From Pseudomonas bohemica (GTDB lineage Bacteria; Pseudomonadota; Gammaproteobacteria; Pseudomonadales; Pseudomonadaceae): a stretch of 64,000 nt of DNA. Made by a program: the position numbers and the translations under genes. Positions 1-8,344 of this stretch are shown piece after piece. The notes beneath the pieces were generated by a model, which worked only from the letters and a program-made list of their open reading frames with translations, made no database searches and was not told the origin of the DNA. The DNA lies in assembly GCF_002934685.1 (NCBI RefSeq), contig NZ_NKHL01000100.1, positions 29,877 to 93,876 of the forward strand. The letters run 5' to 3'. Positions within the stretch are counted from its first letter, which is position 1, and each line of letters starts with the position of its first letter.

Positions 1-325
1 TCTGATAGAGCCGGTGACGATGAGCGCCATTCACTTCGAGCTTGTCACCCAGCGGGAAGGTCACGCCGTAGTTCAGCGAGCAGAATTCCTGAATCTCTTC
101 CTGATTACCGGGCTCCTGGCCTGCAAACTGATTACAGGGCAGACCGAGGACGCTAAAACCCCGGTCCTTGTACTTCTGATAGAGGCTTTCGAGCGCTGCA
201 TATTGAGGCGTGAGGCCGCATTTGGAGGCCACATTGACCACCAGCACCACTTTGCCCTTGAGTGGCGCGAGAGGCAGTTCCTGGCCATCCAGAGCTTTTA
301 ATTTCAGGTCGTGAAATATACTCAT
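1..325 (-). CDS. Glutathione peroxidase family protein (3' part cut by window edge)
   Basis: Thiol peroxidase of the glutathione peroxidase family, which reduces peroxides in the cytoplasm. The first 108 residues are visible, starting at the ATG at 325; the C-terminus lies beyond base 1. The peroxidatic site NVASKCGLTPQY is present with Cys (not selenocysteine) at residue 36, and the second family motif LGLPCNQFAGQEPG carries Cys64. Many bacterial members use thioredoxin rather than glutathione, which the sequence alone does not settle. It is followed on the same strand, upstream, by slyD, an arrangement also known in P. aeruginosa. Identification is firm; only the C-terminal third is unseen. 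Confidence 0.93.
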   Translation of the reverse strand, partial: MSIFHDLKLKALDGQELPLAPLKGKVVLVVNVASKCGLTPQYAALESLYQKYKDRGFSVLGLPCNQFAGQEPGNQEEIQEFCSLNYGVTFPLGDKLEVNGAHRHRLYQ

Positions 326-460
326 GACGAAACTCCCCTGCTCTCCATACAAAAAAACCATCGGCCGAAAAAAGCGCCCTGTCAGGCCGTGAAAACAAAA
401 GCGTTTTTCACAAAGCCCGCGAGGACGCCTGGCCAGCTAACTAGAGCTTAGCAGGACAAA

Positions 461-946
461 TCAGTGGTGATGGCCACCTTCGCCATGCACGTGACCGTGG
501 GCGAGTTCTTCTTCGCTGGCGTCACGGACGGCAACGATCTTGACCTGGAAATTCAGGCGCTGACCGGCCAGTGGGTGGTTGCCGTCGACAGTCACGTCGT
601 CGCCGTCCAGGTCGCGGATGGTGACGATCTGCATCTGGCCGTCCGGAGCGGAGGCGTGGAACTGCATGCCCACTTCCAGTTCGTCGACACCTTCGAACAT
701 GCTGCGGTTCAGGGTGCTGACCAGTTCGGCCGAGTATTCGCCGTAGGCGTCTTCAGGCTCGATGGCGACTTTCAGCTCGTCACCGACGTCCTTACCTTCC
801 AGTGCCTTTTCCAGACCCGGAATGATGTTACCTGCGCCTTGCAGGTAAACCAGCGGCGCGCCGCCGGCAGAACTGTCGATGACCTCACCAGCGTCATTGG
901 TCAGGGTATAGTCAATGGAGACAGCCTTGTTGGCGGCGATCGGCAT
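461..946 (-). CDS. slyD: FKBP-type peptidyl-prolyl isomerase SlyD
   Basis: Cytoplasmic prolyl cis-trans isomerase and chaperone with a metal-binding tail. The 161-residue protein starts MPIAANKAVSIDYTL at the ATG at 946; a longer in-frame start upstream is unlikely because family proteins begin here. It has the split FKBP domain (residues 1-70 and 130-150) around an insert-in-flap chaperone domain, with the motif GAGNIIPGLEKAL. The C-terminus is His-rich (HGHVHGEGGHHH), shorter than the E. coli tail but still a plausible nickel/zinc binding site. It lies between the glutathione peroxidase gene and a divergently oriented DUF3565 gene. Confidence 0.94.
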   Translation of the reverse strand: MPIAANKAVSIDYTLTNDAGEVIDSSAGGAPLVYLQGAGNIIPGLEKALEGKDVGDELKVAIEPEDAYGEYSAELVSTLNRSMFEGVDELEVGMQFHASAPDGQMQIVTIRDLDGDDVTVDGNHPLAGQRLNFQVKIVAVRDASEEELAHGHVHGEGGHHH

Positions 947-1038
947 GGGGCAAGACCTTTTGCAAATAGAGATATGAGCGAACAAGTCTAACCAAGCACT
1001 CGCGCGAAAGCGAACGCAACTCAGACGGACGGCCCCGA

Positions 1039-1278
1039 TTGCACGACCCCACATTGCCTGAGAACGACACCACGATTATCGGCTTTCACCGGGATGATGA
1101 CGGCCACTGGGTTGCTGAACTCTCTTGCGGCCATACCCAGCATCTGCGCCATCAGCCGCCGTGGCAGTCGCGGGCGTGGGTGCTCGATGTGCAGGAGCGA
1201 CAGCAAAAAATAGGTCAATCCTTTCGCTGTGGCTGGTGTGCGCAGAGAGCAGATAGCGATAACCTTGTGCCCCTTTGA
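1039..1278 (+). CDS. DUF3565 domain protein
   Basis: Small protein of 79 residues matching the DUF3565 pattern GFHRDDDGHWVAELSCGHTQH followed by a conserved HQPPW and a C-terminal CGWC pair. The Cys/His residues suggest a metal site, but no function is established. The frame opens with TTG at 1039 and contains no ATG before the conserved core, so the start is chosen by alignment to the conserved N-terminus, not by a clear ribosome-binding site. It sits where ackA lies in P. aeruginosa, between slyD and pta. Confidence 0.75.
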   Translation: MHDPTLPENDTTIIGFHRDDDGHWVAELSCGHTQHLRHQPPWQSRAWVLDVQERQQKIGQSFRCGWCAQRADSDNLVPL

Positions 1279-1368
1279 GACGCCGCGACTGAACAGCGTC
1301 CTGTTTTATCCGGTTCCACTGGCCCTCATGAGTCAGGACCCTTGCACGCTCACCTTCGAGAAGCCCGC

Positions 1369-3462
1369 ATGCAGACTTTCTTTATCGCGCCCACAGATTT
1401 CGGTGTGGGTTTGACGTCCATCAGCCTGGGGCTGGTGCGCACCCTGGAGCGCGCCGGGCTCAAAGTCGGCTTTTTCAAACCCATCGCCCAGCCTCACCCC
1501 GGCGACCTGGGGCCTGAACGCTCGACCGAACTAATCGCTCGCACCCACGGCCTCAGGCCGCCGAAGCCGCTGGGACTGGCCCATGTCGAGCGCATGCTCG
1601 GGGAAGGTCAGCTCGATGAGTTGCTGGAAGAAATCATCAACCTCTATCAAGAAGCATCGGTTGGCCGCGATGTGCTGATCGTCGAAGGCATGGTGCCGAC
1701 CCGCAGCGCAAGTTATGCCGCGCGGGTCAACCTGCACATGGCCAAGGCGCTGGACGCGGAAGTGATTCTGGTCTCTGCACCGGAGAACGAGGTGCTGACC
1801 GAGCTTTCCGGCCGCGTCGAATTGCAGGCGCAGATGTTCGGCGGCCCAAAAGACCCGAAAGTGCTGGGAGTGATCCTCAACAAGGTGCGCACCGATGAAA
1901 GCATGGAAGCGTTCTCGGCGCGCCTGAAAGAGCACTCGCCATTGTTGCGCAGCGGCGATTTCCGACTGCTGGGCTGCATCCCGTTCCAGGCCGACCTCAA
2001 CGCCCCGCGCACCCGTGATGTCGCGGACCTGTTGGGGGCCCAGGTCATCAACGCCGGTGACTACGAACAGCGACGCATGTCGAAGATCATCATCTGCGCG
2101 CGCACGGTGCTCAATACGCTGCAATTGCTCAAGCCGGGTGTGCTGGTGGTCACGCCGGGCGACCGCGACGACATCATTCTCGCCGTGAGCCTGGCGACCA
2201 TGAACGGCGTGCCACTGGCCGGCCTTTTGCTGACCAGCGACACCCTGCCCGACCCGCGCATCATGGACCTGTGCCGTGGCGCGTTGCAGGCCGGACTGCC
2301 GGTGTTGTCGGTGAGCACCGGGTCGTATGACACGGCCAACCAGCTCAATCAGCTGAACAAGGAAATCCCGATCGACGACCGCGAACGCGCGGAAATCATC
2401 ACCGATTTCGTCGCCAGCCACCTGGACGCCAACTGGCTGCATCAGCGCTGTGGCACACCGCGTGAAATGCGCCTGTCTCCAGCCGTGTTCCGTTATCAAT
2501 TGATTCAACGGGCACAAGCGGCGAACAAGCGCATCGTCCTGCCAGAAGGTGCGGAGCCGCTCACTGTGCAGGCTGCGGCGATCTGTCAGGCGCGCGGCAT
2601 CGCGCGCTGTGTGTTGCTGGCCAAGCCCGAAGACGTGCAGGCAGTGGCGCGCGCCCAGGGCATCGAACTGCCGCCGGGGCTGGAAACTCTCGACCCGGAC
2701 GAGATTCGCGAGCGCTACGTCGGGCCGATGGTCGATCTGCGCCGAAGCAAGAGTCTCAACGCGCCGATGGCCGAGCAGCAACTGGAAGACCCGGTGGTGA
2801 TCGGCACCATGATGCTGGCACTCGATGAGGTCGATGGTCTGGTGTCCGGGGTGGTTCATTCGACCGCCAACACCATCCGCCCGGCCCTGCAACTGATCAA
2901 GACTGCGCCGGGTTGCACGCTGGTGTCGTCTGTATTTTTCATGCTGTTCCCCGAGCAGGTGCTGGTCTATGGCGACTGCATCATGAACCCGCACCCGACG
3001 GCTCAGGAACTGGCAGAAATCGCCGTGCAGAGTGCCGATTCTGCCGTTGCCTTCGGCCTGTCGCCGCGGGTGGCGATGATCAGCTACTCCAGTGGCAATT
3101 CGGCCAGTGGCGAGGAAGTGGAAAAGGTTCGGGAGGCGACCCAACTGGCGCAGGAAACCCAGCGTGGTCTGTTGATCGACGGCCCGCTGCAATACGATGC
3201 GGCGGCCAACGAGAACGTAGCTCGGCAACTGGCACCGGAGAGTCCGGTGGCCGGTCGCGCCAACGTGTTCGTCTTCCCTGACCTGAACACCGGTAACACC
3301 ACGTACAAGGCGGTGCAACGCAGTGCGGACTGCGTAAGCCTCGGCCCGATGCTGCAAGGTCTGCGCAAACCGGTGAACGACCTGCCGCGCGGGGCTCAGG
3401 TGGATGACATCGTCTACACCATCGCCCTCACTGCGATTCAGGCGGCGACCTTGCCTCGGTAA
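1369..3462 (+). CDS. pta: Phosphate acetyltransferase
   Basis: Interconverts acetyl-CoA and acetyl phosphate in the cytoplasm. The 697-residue length is that of the long, three-domain Pta. The N-terminus MQTFFIAPTDFGVGLTS is the P-loop-like region of this family, a DRTGG domain follows (about residues 200-350), and the catalytic PTA domain occupies about 370-695, with SVFFMLFPEQVLVYGDC and SYSSGNSASGEEVEKV. The start at 1369 is preferred over an in-frame ATG 27 bases upstream because the family begins at MQTFF. No acetate kinase gene is present nearby. A perfect GC-rich hairpin follows the stop. Confidence 0.97.
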   Translation: MQTFFIAPTDFGVGLTSISLGLVRTLERAGLKVGFFKPIAQPHPGDLGPERSTELIARTHGLRPPKPLGLAHVERMLGEGQLDELLEEIINLYQEASVGRDVLIVEGMVPTRSASYAARVNLHMAKALDAEVILVSAPENEVLTELSGRVELQAQMFGGPKDPKVLGVILNKVRTDESMEAFSARLKEHSPLLRSGDFRLLGCIPFQADLNAPRTRDVADLLGAQVINAGDYEQRRMSKIIICARTVLNTLQLLKPGVLVVTPGDRDDIILAVSLATMNGVPLAGLLLTSDTLPDPRIMDLCRGALQAGLPVLSVSTGSYDTANQLNQLNKEIPIDDRERAEIITDFVASHLDANWLHQRCGTPREMRLSPAVFRYQLIQRAQAANKRIVLPEGAEPLTVQAAAICQARGIARCVLLAKPEDVQAVARAQGIELPPGLETLDPDEIRERYVGPMVDLRRSKSLNAPMAEQQLEDPVVIGTMMLALDEVDGLVSGVVHSTANTIRPALQLIKTAPGCTLVSSVFFMLFPEQVLVYGDCIMNPHPTAQELAEIAVQSADSAVAFGLSPRVAMISYSSGNSASGEEVEKVREATQLAQETQRGLLIDGPLQYDAAANENVARQLAPESPVAGRANVFVFPDLNTGNTTYKAVQRSADCVSLGPMLQGLRKPVNDLPRGAQVDDIVYTIALTAIQAATLPR

Positions 3463-3495
3463 AGTCGGCCTGCAATACCCTTCACTCACAATAAC

Positions 3496-3524
3496 GCCGC
3501 CGGAAATTAACCGGCGGCTGTCTT
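3496..3524 (+). terminator. Hairpin after pta
   Basis: Perfect 8-bp stem GCCGCCGG/CCGGCGGC with a 7-base AT loop, followed by TGTCTT. It lies between pta and the acyltransferase gene. The T tract is weak, so it may only attenuate transcription. Confidence 0.5.
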
Positions 3525-3545
3525 ACCTCTGGAGTTCGGTCCCCC

Positions 3546-4454
3546 ATGGATTTCCTGCCCGCCCCTTTGCGTGGTGTCATCGCCTCGCTGTTGTTGGCGC
3601 TCAATACGATTGTCTGCTGTACGCCATTGTTCATCGTCGCGATCTTCAAACTGTGCCTGCCCTTCCCCGCCGCGCAGAAGGTCACGGACTGGCTGATGAG
3701 CCACATCCACGAGGCCTGGATCAGCAACAACAATGCCTGGATGAACCTGCTCGGCCATACCCGCTGGCACCTGAGTGGCCTGGAAAGCCTGGACTATCAA
3801 CACTCGTACCTGGTGACCAGCAACCATCAGAGCTGGGTCGACATCATGGTCTTGCAGTACGTGCTGAACCGGCGCATTCGTCCGCTGAAGTTTTTTCTCA
3901 AGCAGGAGCTGATCTGGGTGCCGGTGATCGGCCTGGCGTGGTGGGCGCTGGGCTTTCCGTTCATGAAGCGTTACAGCAAAGCGTATCTGGCCAAACATCC
4001 GGAAAAGAAAGGCAAGGATCTGGAAACCACCCGCCGCACCTGCGCGAAGTTTCGCAACAACCCGGTAGGCATATTCAACTTCGCCGAAGGCACGCGCTTC
4101 ACCAAAGGCAAACATGCCCAGCAGAACTCACCGTTTCGCTATCTGCTCAAGCCCAAGGCGGGCGGAATTGCTTTCGTGCTGGATGCCATGGGTGAGCAAT
4201 TGGAGTCCATCGTTAACGTGACCATCCACTACCCCGCCGGCCAGCCGGGTTACTGGGATTTACTGTGCGGCAAGGTTCGCGAGGTGGTCGCGCATTTCGA
4301 GCAAGTGCAGATCCCTCGGCAGTTCATAGGCAAGAGCTACGATCAGGACGAGGCGTATCGCGCCGAGTTTCAGCAGTGGATCAACCGCTTGTGGGAAGAG
4401 AAGGATGTGCTGCTGGGCGAGATGCATGAACGTTATCCGCGCAAATCCTCATAG
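3546..4454 (+). CDS. PlsC-family acyltransferase (YihG-like)
   Basis: Membrane acyltransferase of the lysophosphatidic acid acyltransferase superfamily, probably acting on phospholipid precursors at the inner membrane. The 302-residue protein has an N-terminal hydrophobic segment (about residues 8-35), the catalytic SNHQSWVD (H-x4-D) near residue 97 and the substrate-binding FAEGTRFTKGKH near 180. The overall layout resembles E. coli YihG more than PlsC, which is shorter. The ATG at 3546 is the first in frame. The exact acyl acceptor cannot be read from sequence. Confidence 0.85.
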   Translation: MDFLPAPLRGVIASLLLALNTIVCCTPLFIVAIFKLCLPFPAAQKVTDWLMSHIHEAWISNNNAWMNLLGHTRWHLSGLESLDYQHSYLVTSNHQSWVDIMVLQYVLNRRIRPLKFFLKQELIWVPVIGLAWWALGFPFMKRYSKAYLAKHPEKKGKDLETTRRTCAKFRNNPVGIFNFAEGTRFTKGKHAQQNSPFRYLLKPKAGGIAFVLDAMGEQLESIVNVTIHYPAGQPGYWDLLCGKVREVVAHFEQVQIPRQFIGKSYDQDEAYRAEFQQWINRLWEEKDVLLGEMHERYPRKSS

Positions 4455-4474
4455 AAATAGCAGGCACGGTGACC

Positions 4475-4567
4475 TGTGAAGTGAGCTTGCTCACGAAGCG
4501 GCCAGTACATTCACATTAGACGTAGGGCCTGGAAGTCAGCCTTCGTGAGCAAGCTCACTCCCACAGA
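4475..4567. repeat. REP pair, class A
   Basis: Two inverted copies of a REP unit with the palindromic head GTGAGCTTGCTCAC, facing each other across about 45 bases and ending in CTCCCACAG. Similar units occur at about 12.5, 25.1, 35.8 and 43.8 kb in this window. Confidence 0.85.
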
Positions 4568-4624
4568 GCTGCGGGTTGGCAGCCCAACAATGGCTCAGAC
4601 AGCAGACACAAATCACCCCCAAAA

Positions 4625-4652
4625 CAAAAACCCCGGCACAAGGGCCGGGGTT
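4625..4652 (-). terminator. Rho-independent terminator of the OmpA-family gene
   Basis: On the minus strand a CCCCGG/CCGGGG stem is followed by TTTTTGTTTT, about 20 bases after the stop codon of the OmpA-family lipoprotein gene. Confidence 0.8.
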
Positions 4653-4671
4653 CGGGTGTTATACACCAAAC

Positions 4672-5373
4672 TTACTGCTGCTGTTGATACTGCTGACCAG
4701 GAATCGGCTTGAGATTGACCTCGACCCGACGGTTCTGCGCGCGGCCGTTGACGTCGGCATTGCTGGCGATCGGCGAGTCAGGACCGGCACCGCGAACTGA
4801 CAGGTGAGCAGCATCCACCCCTTGCGACGTCAGATAAGTCGCCACGCTTTGTGCGCGCTGTTGCGACAGATCCATGTTGTGCTGGCGGCTGCCGGTGCTG
4901 TCGGTGTAACCGACGATTTCAATCATGTTCTGGTTGTATTGCTTCAGGGAACCGGCAAGGTTGTTCAGAGGCGAATAGAAGCTGCTGGCAATCGCCGAAG
5001 AGTCGGTGGCGAAGGTAATGTTGCCCGGCATGACCAGCTTGATGTTGTCGCCTTCACGCTGCACTTCAACCCCGGTATTGGCCATGCTCGCGCGCAAGGC
5101 GGCTTCCTGCTTGTCGGCGTAATAACCGTATCCGGCTGCGCCCGCGCCGACCACAGCGGCACCGATCAGCGCTCCCTTGCCCCGGTTGTTGTGGTCGATG
5201 GCGGCACCGGCGACGGCACCGGCCAGCGCGCCCAGACCACCGTATTTGGCGGTCTTGCTCACGCCGCCGGAATTCTGCGCCTGCCCCTGATTGTCGTAAG
5301 GATTCTGCGTCGCGCAGCCAGACAAGACAGCGAGCGCGGTGGCAGCGATGATCGAACGGCGAATGGTAAACAT
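4672..5373 (-). CDS. OmpA-family outer membrane lipoprotein (YiaD/YfiB type)
   Basis: Peptidoglycan-associated outer membrane lipoprotein of 233 residues. A signal peptide ends at the lipobox VLSGC (Cys20). A glycine-rich YMGG-like segment follows (GALAGAVAGAAI and GALIGAAVVGAGAAGYGYYA), probably membrane inserting. The C-terminal OmpA domain (about residues 110-220) has VGYTDSTGS and the NRRVEV peptidoglycan-binding end. The start at 5373 is chosen because the upstream in-frame ATG would put 18 non-signal residues before the signal peptide. It probably helps anchor the outer membrane to the wall. Confidence 0.9.
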   Translation of the reverse strand: MFTIRRSIIAATALAVLSGCATQNPYDNQGQAQNSGGVSKTAKYGGLGALAGAVAGAAIDHNNRGKGALIGAAVVGAGAAGYGYYADKQEAALRASMANTGVEVQREGDNIKLVMPGNITFATDSSAIASSFYSPLNNLAGSLKQYNQNMIEIVGYTDSTGSRQHNMDLSQQRAQSVATYLTSQGVDAAHLSVRGAGPDSPIASNADVNGRAQNRRVEVNLKPIPGQQYQQQQ

Positions 5374-5482
5374 CAAGGAAAGCTCCTGTATTGCTTGCTT
5401 TGGCGCAACGATCAAAACCGTGGCCATGTGCGCGGTTAGAGCATGACAGTAGTCAAAAATTCCTTAACGCCGCCTGAACGAT

Positions 5483-6127
5483 TCACGCTCTTACGAAAGG
5501 GTTTTCGCGCATTTCATCGCCCAGGCGCGTGTCCGGCCCATGCCCTGTCACGACCGTCGCATCCTCATCCAACGTGTAAAGACGCTCCTTGATCGAGCGC
5601 ACGATGGTCGCTTGATCGCCGCCCCATAAATCCGTGCGCCCAATCCCACGCTTGAACAACGTATCGCCAGCAATCAACAGCTTCGCATCCTCGAACCAGA
5701 AGCTCATCGACCCCGGTGTATGCCCCGGTGTGTGCAACGCCACACCGCATCCGCACACCAATTCCTCATCGTGTTCCAGCCAGCGATCCGGCGACGGGAC
5801 TGGCACATAAGGCACACGGAACACCTGACACTGGGTCTCGAGGTTGTCCCACAGGAACTGATCTTCTTTATGCAGATGCAGCGTCGCCCCGGTCTTCTCT
5901 TTCAACTGCCCCGACGCGAGAAAATGATCCAGATGCGCGTGGGTGTGAATGATGCTGACCACCTTCAATCCGTGAGCTTCGAGCTTCGCCAGAATCAGCT
6001 CGGGATTGCCACCGGGATCGACCACGATCGCCTGTTTGGTGACCGGGTCGCCGATAATCGTGCAGTTACACTGCAAAGGGCCGACGGGGAAAGTTTCGCG
6101 GATGAGGTTGGTTTTGGTGGGTTGCAT
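5483..6127 (-). CDS. MBL-fold metallo-hydrolase (glyoxalase II-like, YcbL type)
   Basis: Zinc metallo-hydrolase of 214 residues. The metal motif THAHLDH (H-x-H-x-D-H) is near residue 60, further ligands are in LHTPGHTPGS and VVTGHGP, and the N-terminus is MQPTKTNLIRETFPVGPLQC. It lacks the C-terminal substrate domain of true glyoxalase II, so it fits the shorter YcbL-type group, whose physiological thioester substrate is not certain. The ATG at 6127 is used; the upstream extension is not conserved in character. It is followed upstream by the TauE gene on the same strand. Confidence 0.88.
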   Translation of the reverse strand: MQPTKTNLIRETFPVGPLQCNCTIIGDPVTKQAIVVDPGGNPELILAKLEAHGLKVVSIIHTHAHLDHFLASGQLKEKTGATLHLHKEDQFLWDNLETQCQVFRVPYVPVPSPDRWLEHDEELVCGCGVALHTPGHTPGSMSFWFEDAKLLIAGDTLFKRGIGRTDLWGGDQATIVRSIKERLYTLDEDATVVTGHGPDTRLGDEMRENPFVRA

Positions 6128-6283
6128 GAGGACCTGAACGCAATGAGTGAAGTGCGGGCGCTGCCCGGCCAGTCGATGGCCAAGGTTCCCCCGAAATCTG
6201 CGCCCATTCAACTCGTAGTTGCTTTAACACGCGCGCAACGCAATAGGCAGTGGCACCTGATGTGATGGCGAGTAAGCCTGATT

Positions 6284-7093
6284 TCACACCAAAACCATGC
6301 TCACCAGCACCACCGCCAACAATCCCACATATGCCCGCGCGTGCAGTTGATCCGGGATGCGTCCCACCCACCGAGCGGCCAGGCGCATTCCGAACCATGC
6401 GCCGAGGGTGAGTGCGGCGAAAGCGCCGAGATTGACGTAACCGATGTATCCCGCCCCCAACCCTGTATTGCCCAAACCGGTCAGCATATAAGTCGCCGTG
6501 CCGACCACCGCCACGGGCAGGCTCAGCGGGTTGGCCATGGAGGTCGCCTTGGTCATGCTCAAGCCGCAGCGGCGCAGCAAAGGAACGGTCATTACACTAC
6601 CGCCTACCCCCAAAAACGTTGCAATGGCGCCGATGGCGATACCGCCTGGCCCGACGCTCCAGCGGCTCAGGCGATGCGGCTCGCCCTCAAAGGTCGATGA
6701 GACGAATCCGCGTCTGCACAGGCAATCGACGATGGTGATTGCCAGATAAACGACAAACGCCACGCGCAATGCTGCACCGCTGACAAATCCTGCTGCTACG
6801 GCGCCGACCAATGAACCGGCGGCGATGAAACCCGCCAAGGGCCACAGCCAGGCCTTGAGCAGGGTTCCGGCACGGGCTGATCGACGGGTGCTGAGGGCGG
6901 CGTTGACGATCATCACACACGTGGAAGTCGCTACGGCCACGTGCATGGCAGCTTGCTCGGCCAGCGCGCCACCCGCACCACTGATCAGCACCCCATAAAG
7001 CACCGGCACGACGACGAAGCCGCCACCAAAACCGAACAGCACCGTCGTCACGCCGGAAAAGCCGCCGAACAGTGTCAGAAGTAAATAGATCAT
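6284..7093 (-). CDS. TauE/SafE-family membrane transporter
   Basis: Inner membrane permease of 269 residues with about eight predicted membrane helices and the family repeats FGFGGGFVVVPVLYGVL (N-terminal) and FLGVGGSVMTVPLLRRCG (C-terminal). Members export or import sulfite, sulfoacetate or related small anions; the substrate here is unknown. It is transcribed divergently from an AraC-family regulator, a typical regulator/target pair, so the AraC protein may control it. Confidence 0.9.
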   Translation of the reverse strand: MIYLLLTLFGGFSGVTTVLFGFGGGFVVVPVLYGVLISGAGGALAEQAAMHVAVATSTCVMIVNAALSTRRSARAGTLLKAWLWPLAGFIAAGSLVGAVAAGFVSGAALRVAFVVYLAITIVDCLCRRGFVSSTFEGEPHRLSRWSVGPGGIAIGAIATFLGVGGSVMTVPLLRRCGLSMTKATSMANPLSLPVAVVGTATYMLTGLGNTGLGAGYIGYVNLGAFAALTLGAWFGMRLAARWVGRIPDQLHARAYVGLLAVVLVSMVLV

Positions 7094-7204
7094 CGCGCCA
7101 AGCCCTTGAAGAAGATGCGCAGACGATAAACAGGTCCATCAGATTGAGCTTGAGGATTCAGGCCATTCATGTTTGTGTTTCGGCCAGACTCTGAAGGGAC
7201 CGCC

Positions 7205-7984
7205 ATGCGCAATATCTCCATCGACACCCTCGACAGCACACCGCGCCCGGTCGTGGCGATTGGCAACGACTACGCCGATGGGTATCTGTTGCGCCGGCAT
7301 CATCACCGGCGCGCGCAGTTGCTGTACGGCTCGACGGGCGTGATGAAGGTCTCCACCGAACAAGGCGACTGGGTGGTGCCGCCCCAGCAAGCGGTGTGGA
7401 TTCCTCCGGGCCTTGCGCATGAGGTGCTGATGCTCGGCGTGAGTACTCGCAGCCTGTACATCGAGCCCACCGCGGTGCCGCTGTCGCGGGATGACTGCGA
7501 AGTGATCGGCGTCTCGCCCCTGCTACGGCAGCTACTGATCGAGGCCGTGGAAATGCCGCTGGCGTATGACCCTCAGGGCCGCGACGGGGTGCTGATATCG
7601 CTGGTGCTGCTGGAGATCGAACAGGCGCGAGCGCTACCCTTGCACATTCCATTGCCTGACGAGCCGCGCTTGCTCGCTCGCTGCCAGGGCTTTTTGCAAT
7701 GTCCGGACATTCATCAGTCACCGCTGGACTGGGCTCGGGATCTGTTCGTCAGCGAGCGCTCGTTCAGTCGCCTGTTTCGCGAGCAGACACAGATGAGTTT
7801 CGGCCAATGGCGACAGCAGGCCTGTGTGGTGCTGGCCCTGTCACGACTGTCTGCTGGCGAGTCGGTGACCCGCATTGCGATGGACCTTGGTTACGAAAGC
7901 CACGCAGCCTTTTCGACCATGTTTCGGCGTTTGGTGGGCTGTGCGCCCAGTCACTATTCCAGTGTTCAGGCTGCCGAGCGTTAA
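7205..7984 (+). CDS. AraC-family transcriptional regulator with cupin sensor
   Basis: DNA-binding regulator of 259 residues. An N-terminal cupin (HHHRRAQLLYGSTGV, VWIPPGLAHEV) probably binds a small effector, and the C-terminal AraC double helix-turn-helix spans about residues 155-255 (SERSFSRLFREQTQMSFGQW, IAMDLGYESHAAFSTMFRR). The start at 7205 has GAAGGGA seven bases upstream; an in-frame ATG at 7169 would add 12 residues. It is divergent from the TauE gene. It resembles the AraC regulator at 19.5 kb closely enough to suggest paralogy. Confidence 0.9.
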   Translation: MRNISIDTLDSTPRPVVAIGNDYADGYLLRRHHHRRAQLLYGSTGVMKVSTEQGDWVVPPQQAVWIPPGLAHEVLMLGVSTRSLYIEPTAVPLSRDDCEVIGVSPLLRQLLIEAVEMPLAYDPQGRDGVLISLVLLEIEQARALPLHIPLPDEPRLLARCQGFLQCPDIHQSPLDWARDLFVSERSFSRLFREQTQMSFGQWRQQACVVLALSRLSAGESVTRIAMDLGYESHAAFSTMFRRLVGCAPSHYSSVQAAER

Positions 7985-8344
7985 CGGTGCTGTGGCATGA
8001 AGCCATTTTCGACGCCGTAGTTTTCTTCAATGTCGCTGACGGTTTTGAGTTCGCTTTTTGCACTCGATCGAGTGGTTCCCGCCATCCAAGCAAAGCAATT
8101 TGTCGGATAAATTTTCCTAAACCTTCGCCGGCGTCCGAATCGTATTCTCTAACCTTATGTTTAACAGGATAAAAACAGAAAAAACCGGCTGTTCAAGCCT
8201 GTTGTTTGAATGATGTATTTTTCAAAAACCCGCTCATATACTGGCACTACGCAACCAGTGAGAGGTGTAGCGTTCGAGACGATAAGAAGTCGACTCGATG
8301 ACCCCGCAAGGCAGCCCAGGCCCAAAGCGAAACGAGCAGGCTCC
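7985..8344 (+). other. Intergenic region before the HD-GYP gene
   Basis: About 360 bases without a convincing gene. A TATACT box at 8237-8242 could be a -10 element. An open frame from 8210 runs in phase into the HD-GYP gene, but its 45 residues do not look like a domain. No terminator or repeat recognised. Confidence 0.3.

Noticed and set aside
1531..3489. Very long open frame (652 codons) on the minus strand opposite pta
   Set aside because: It is the antisense shadow of a strongly conserved gene in GC-rich DNA; the translation is rich in His, Arg and Gln and matches no family.
8210..8344. 45-codon N-terminal extension of the HD-GYP protein
   Set aside because: No conserved domain character, no good ribosome-binding site, and the family start motif occurs at 8345.
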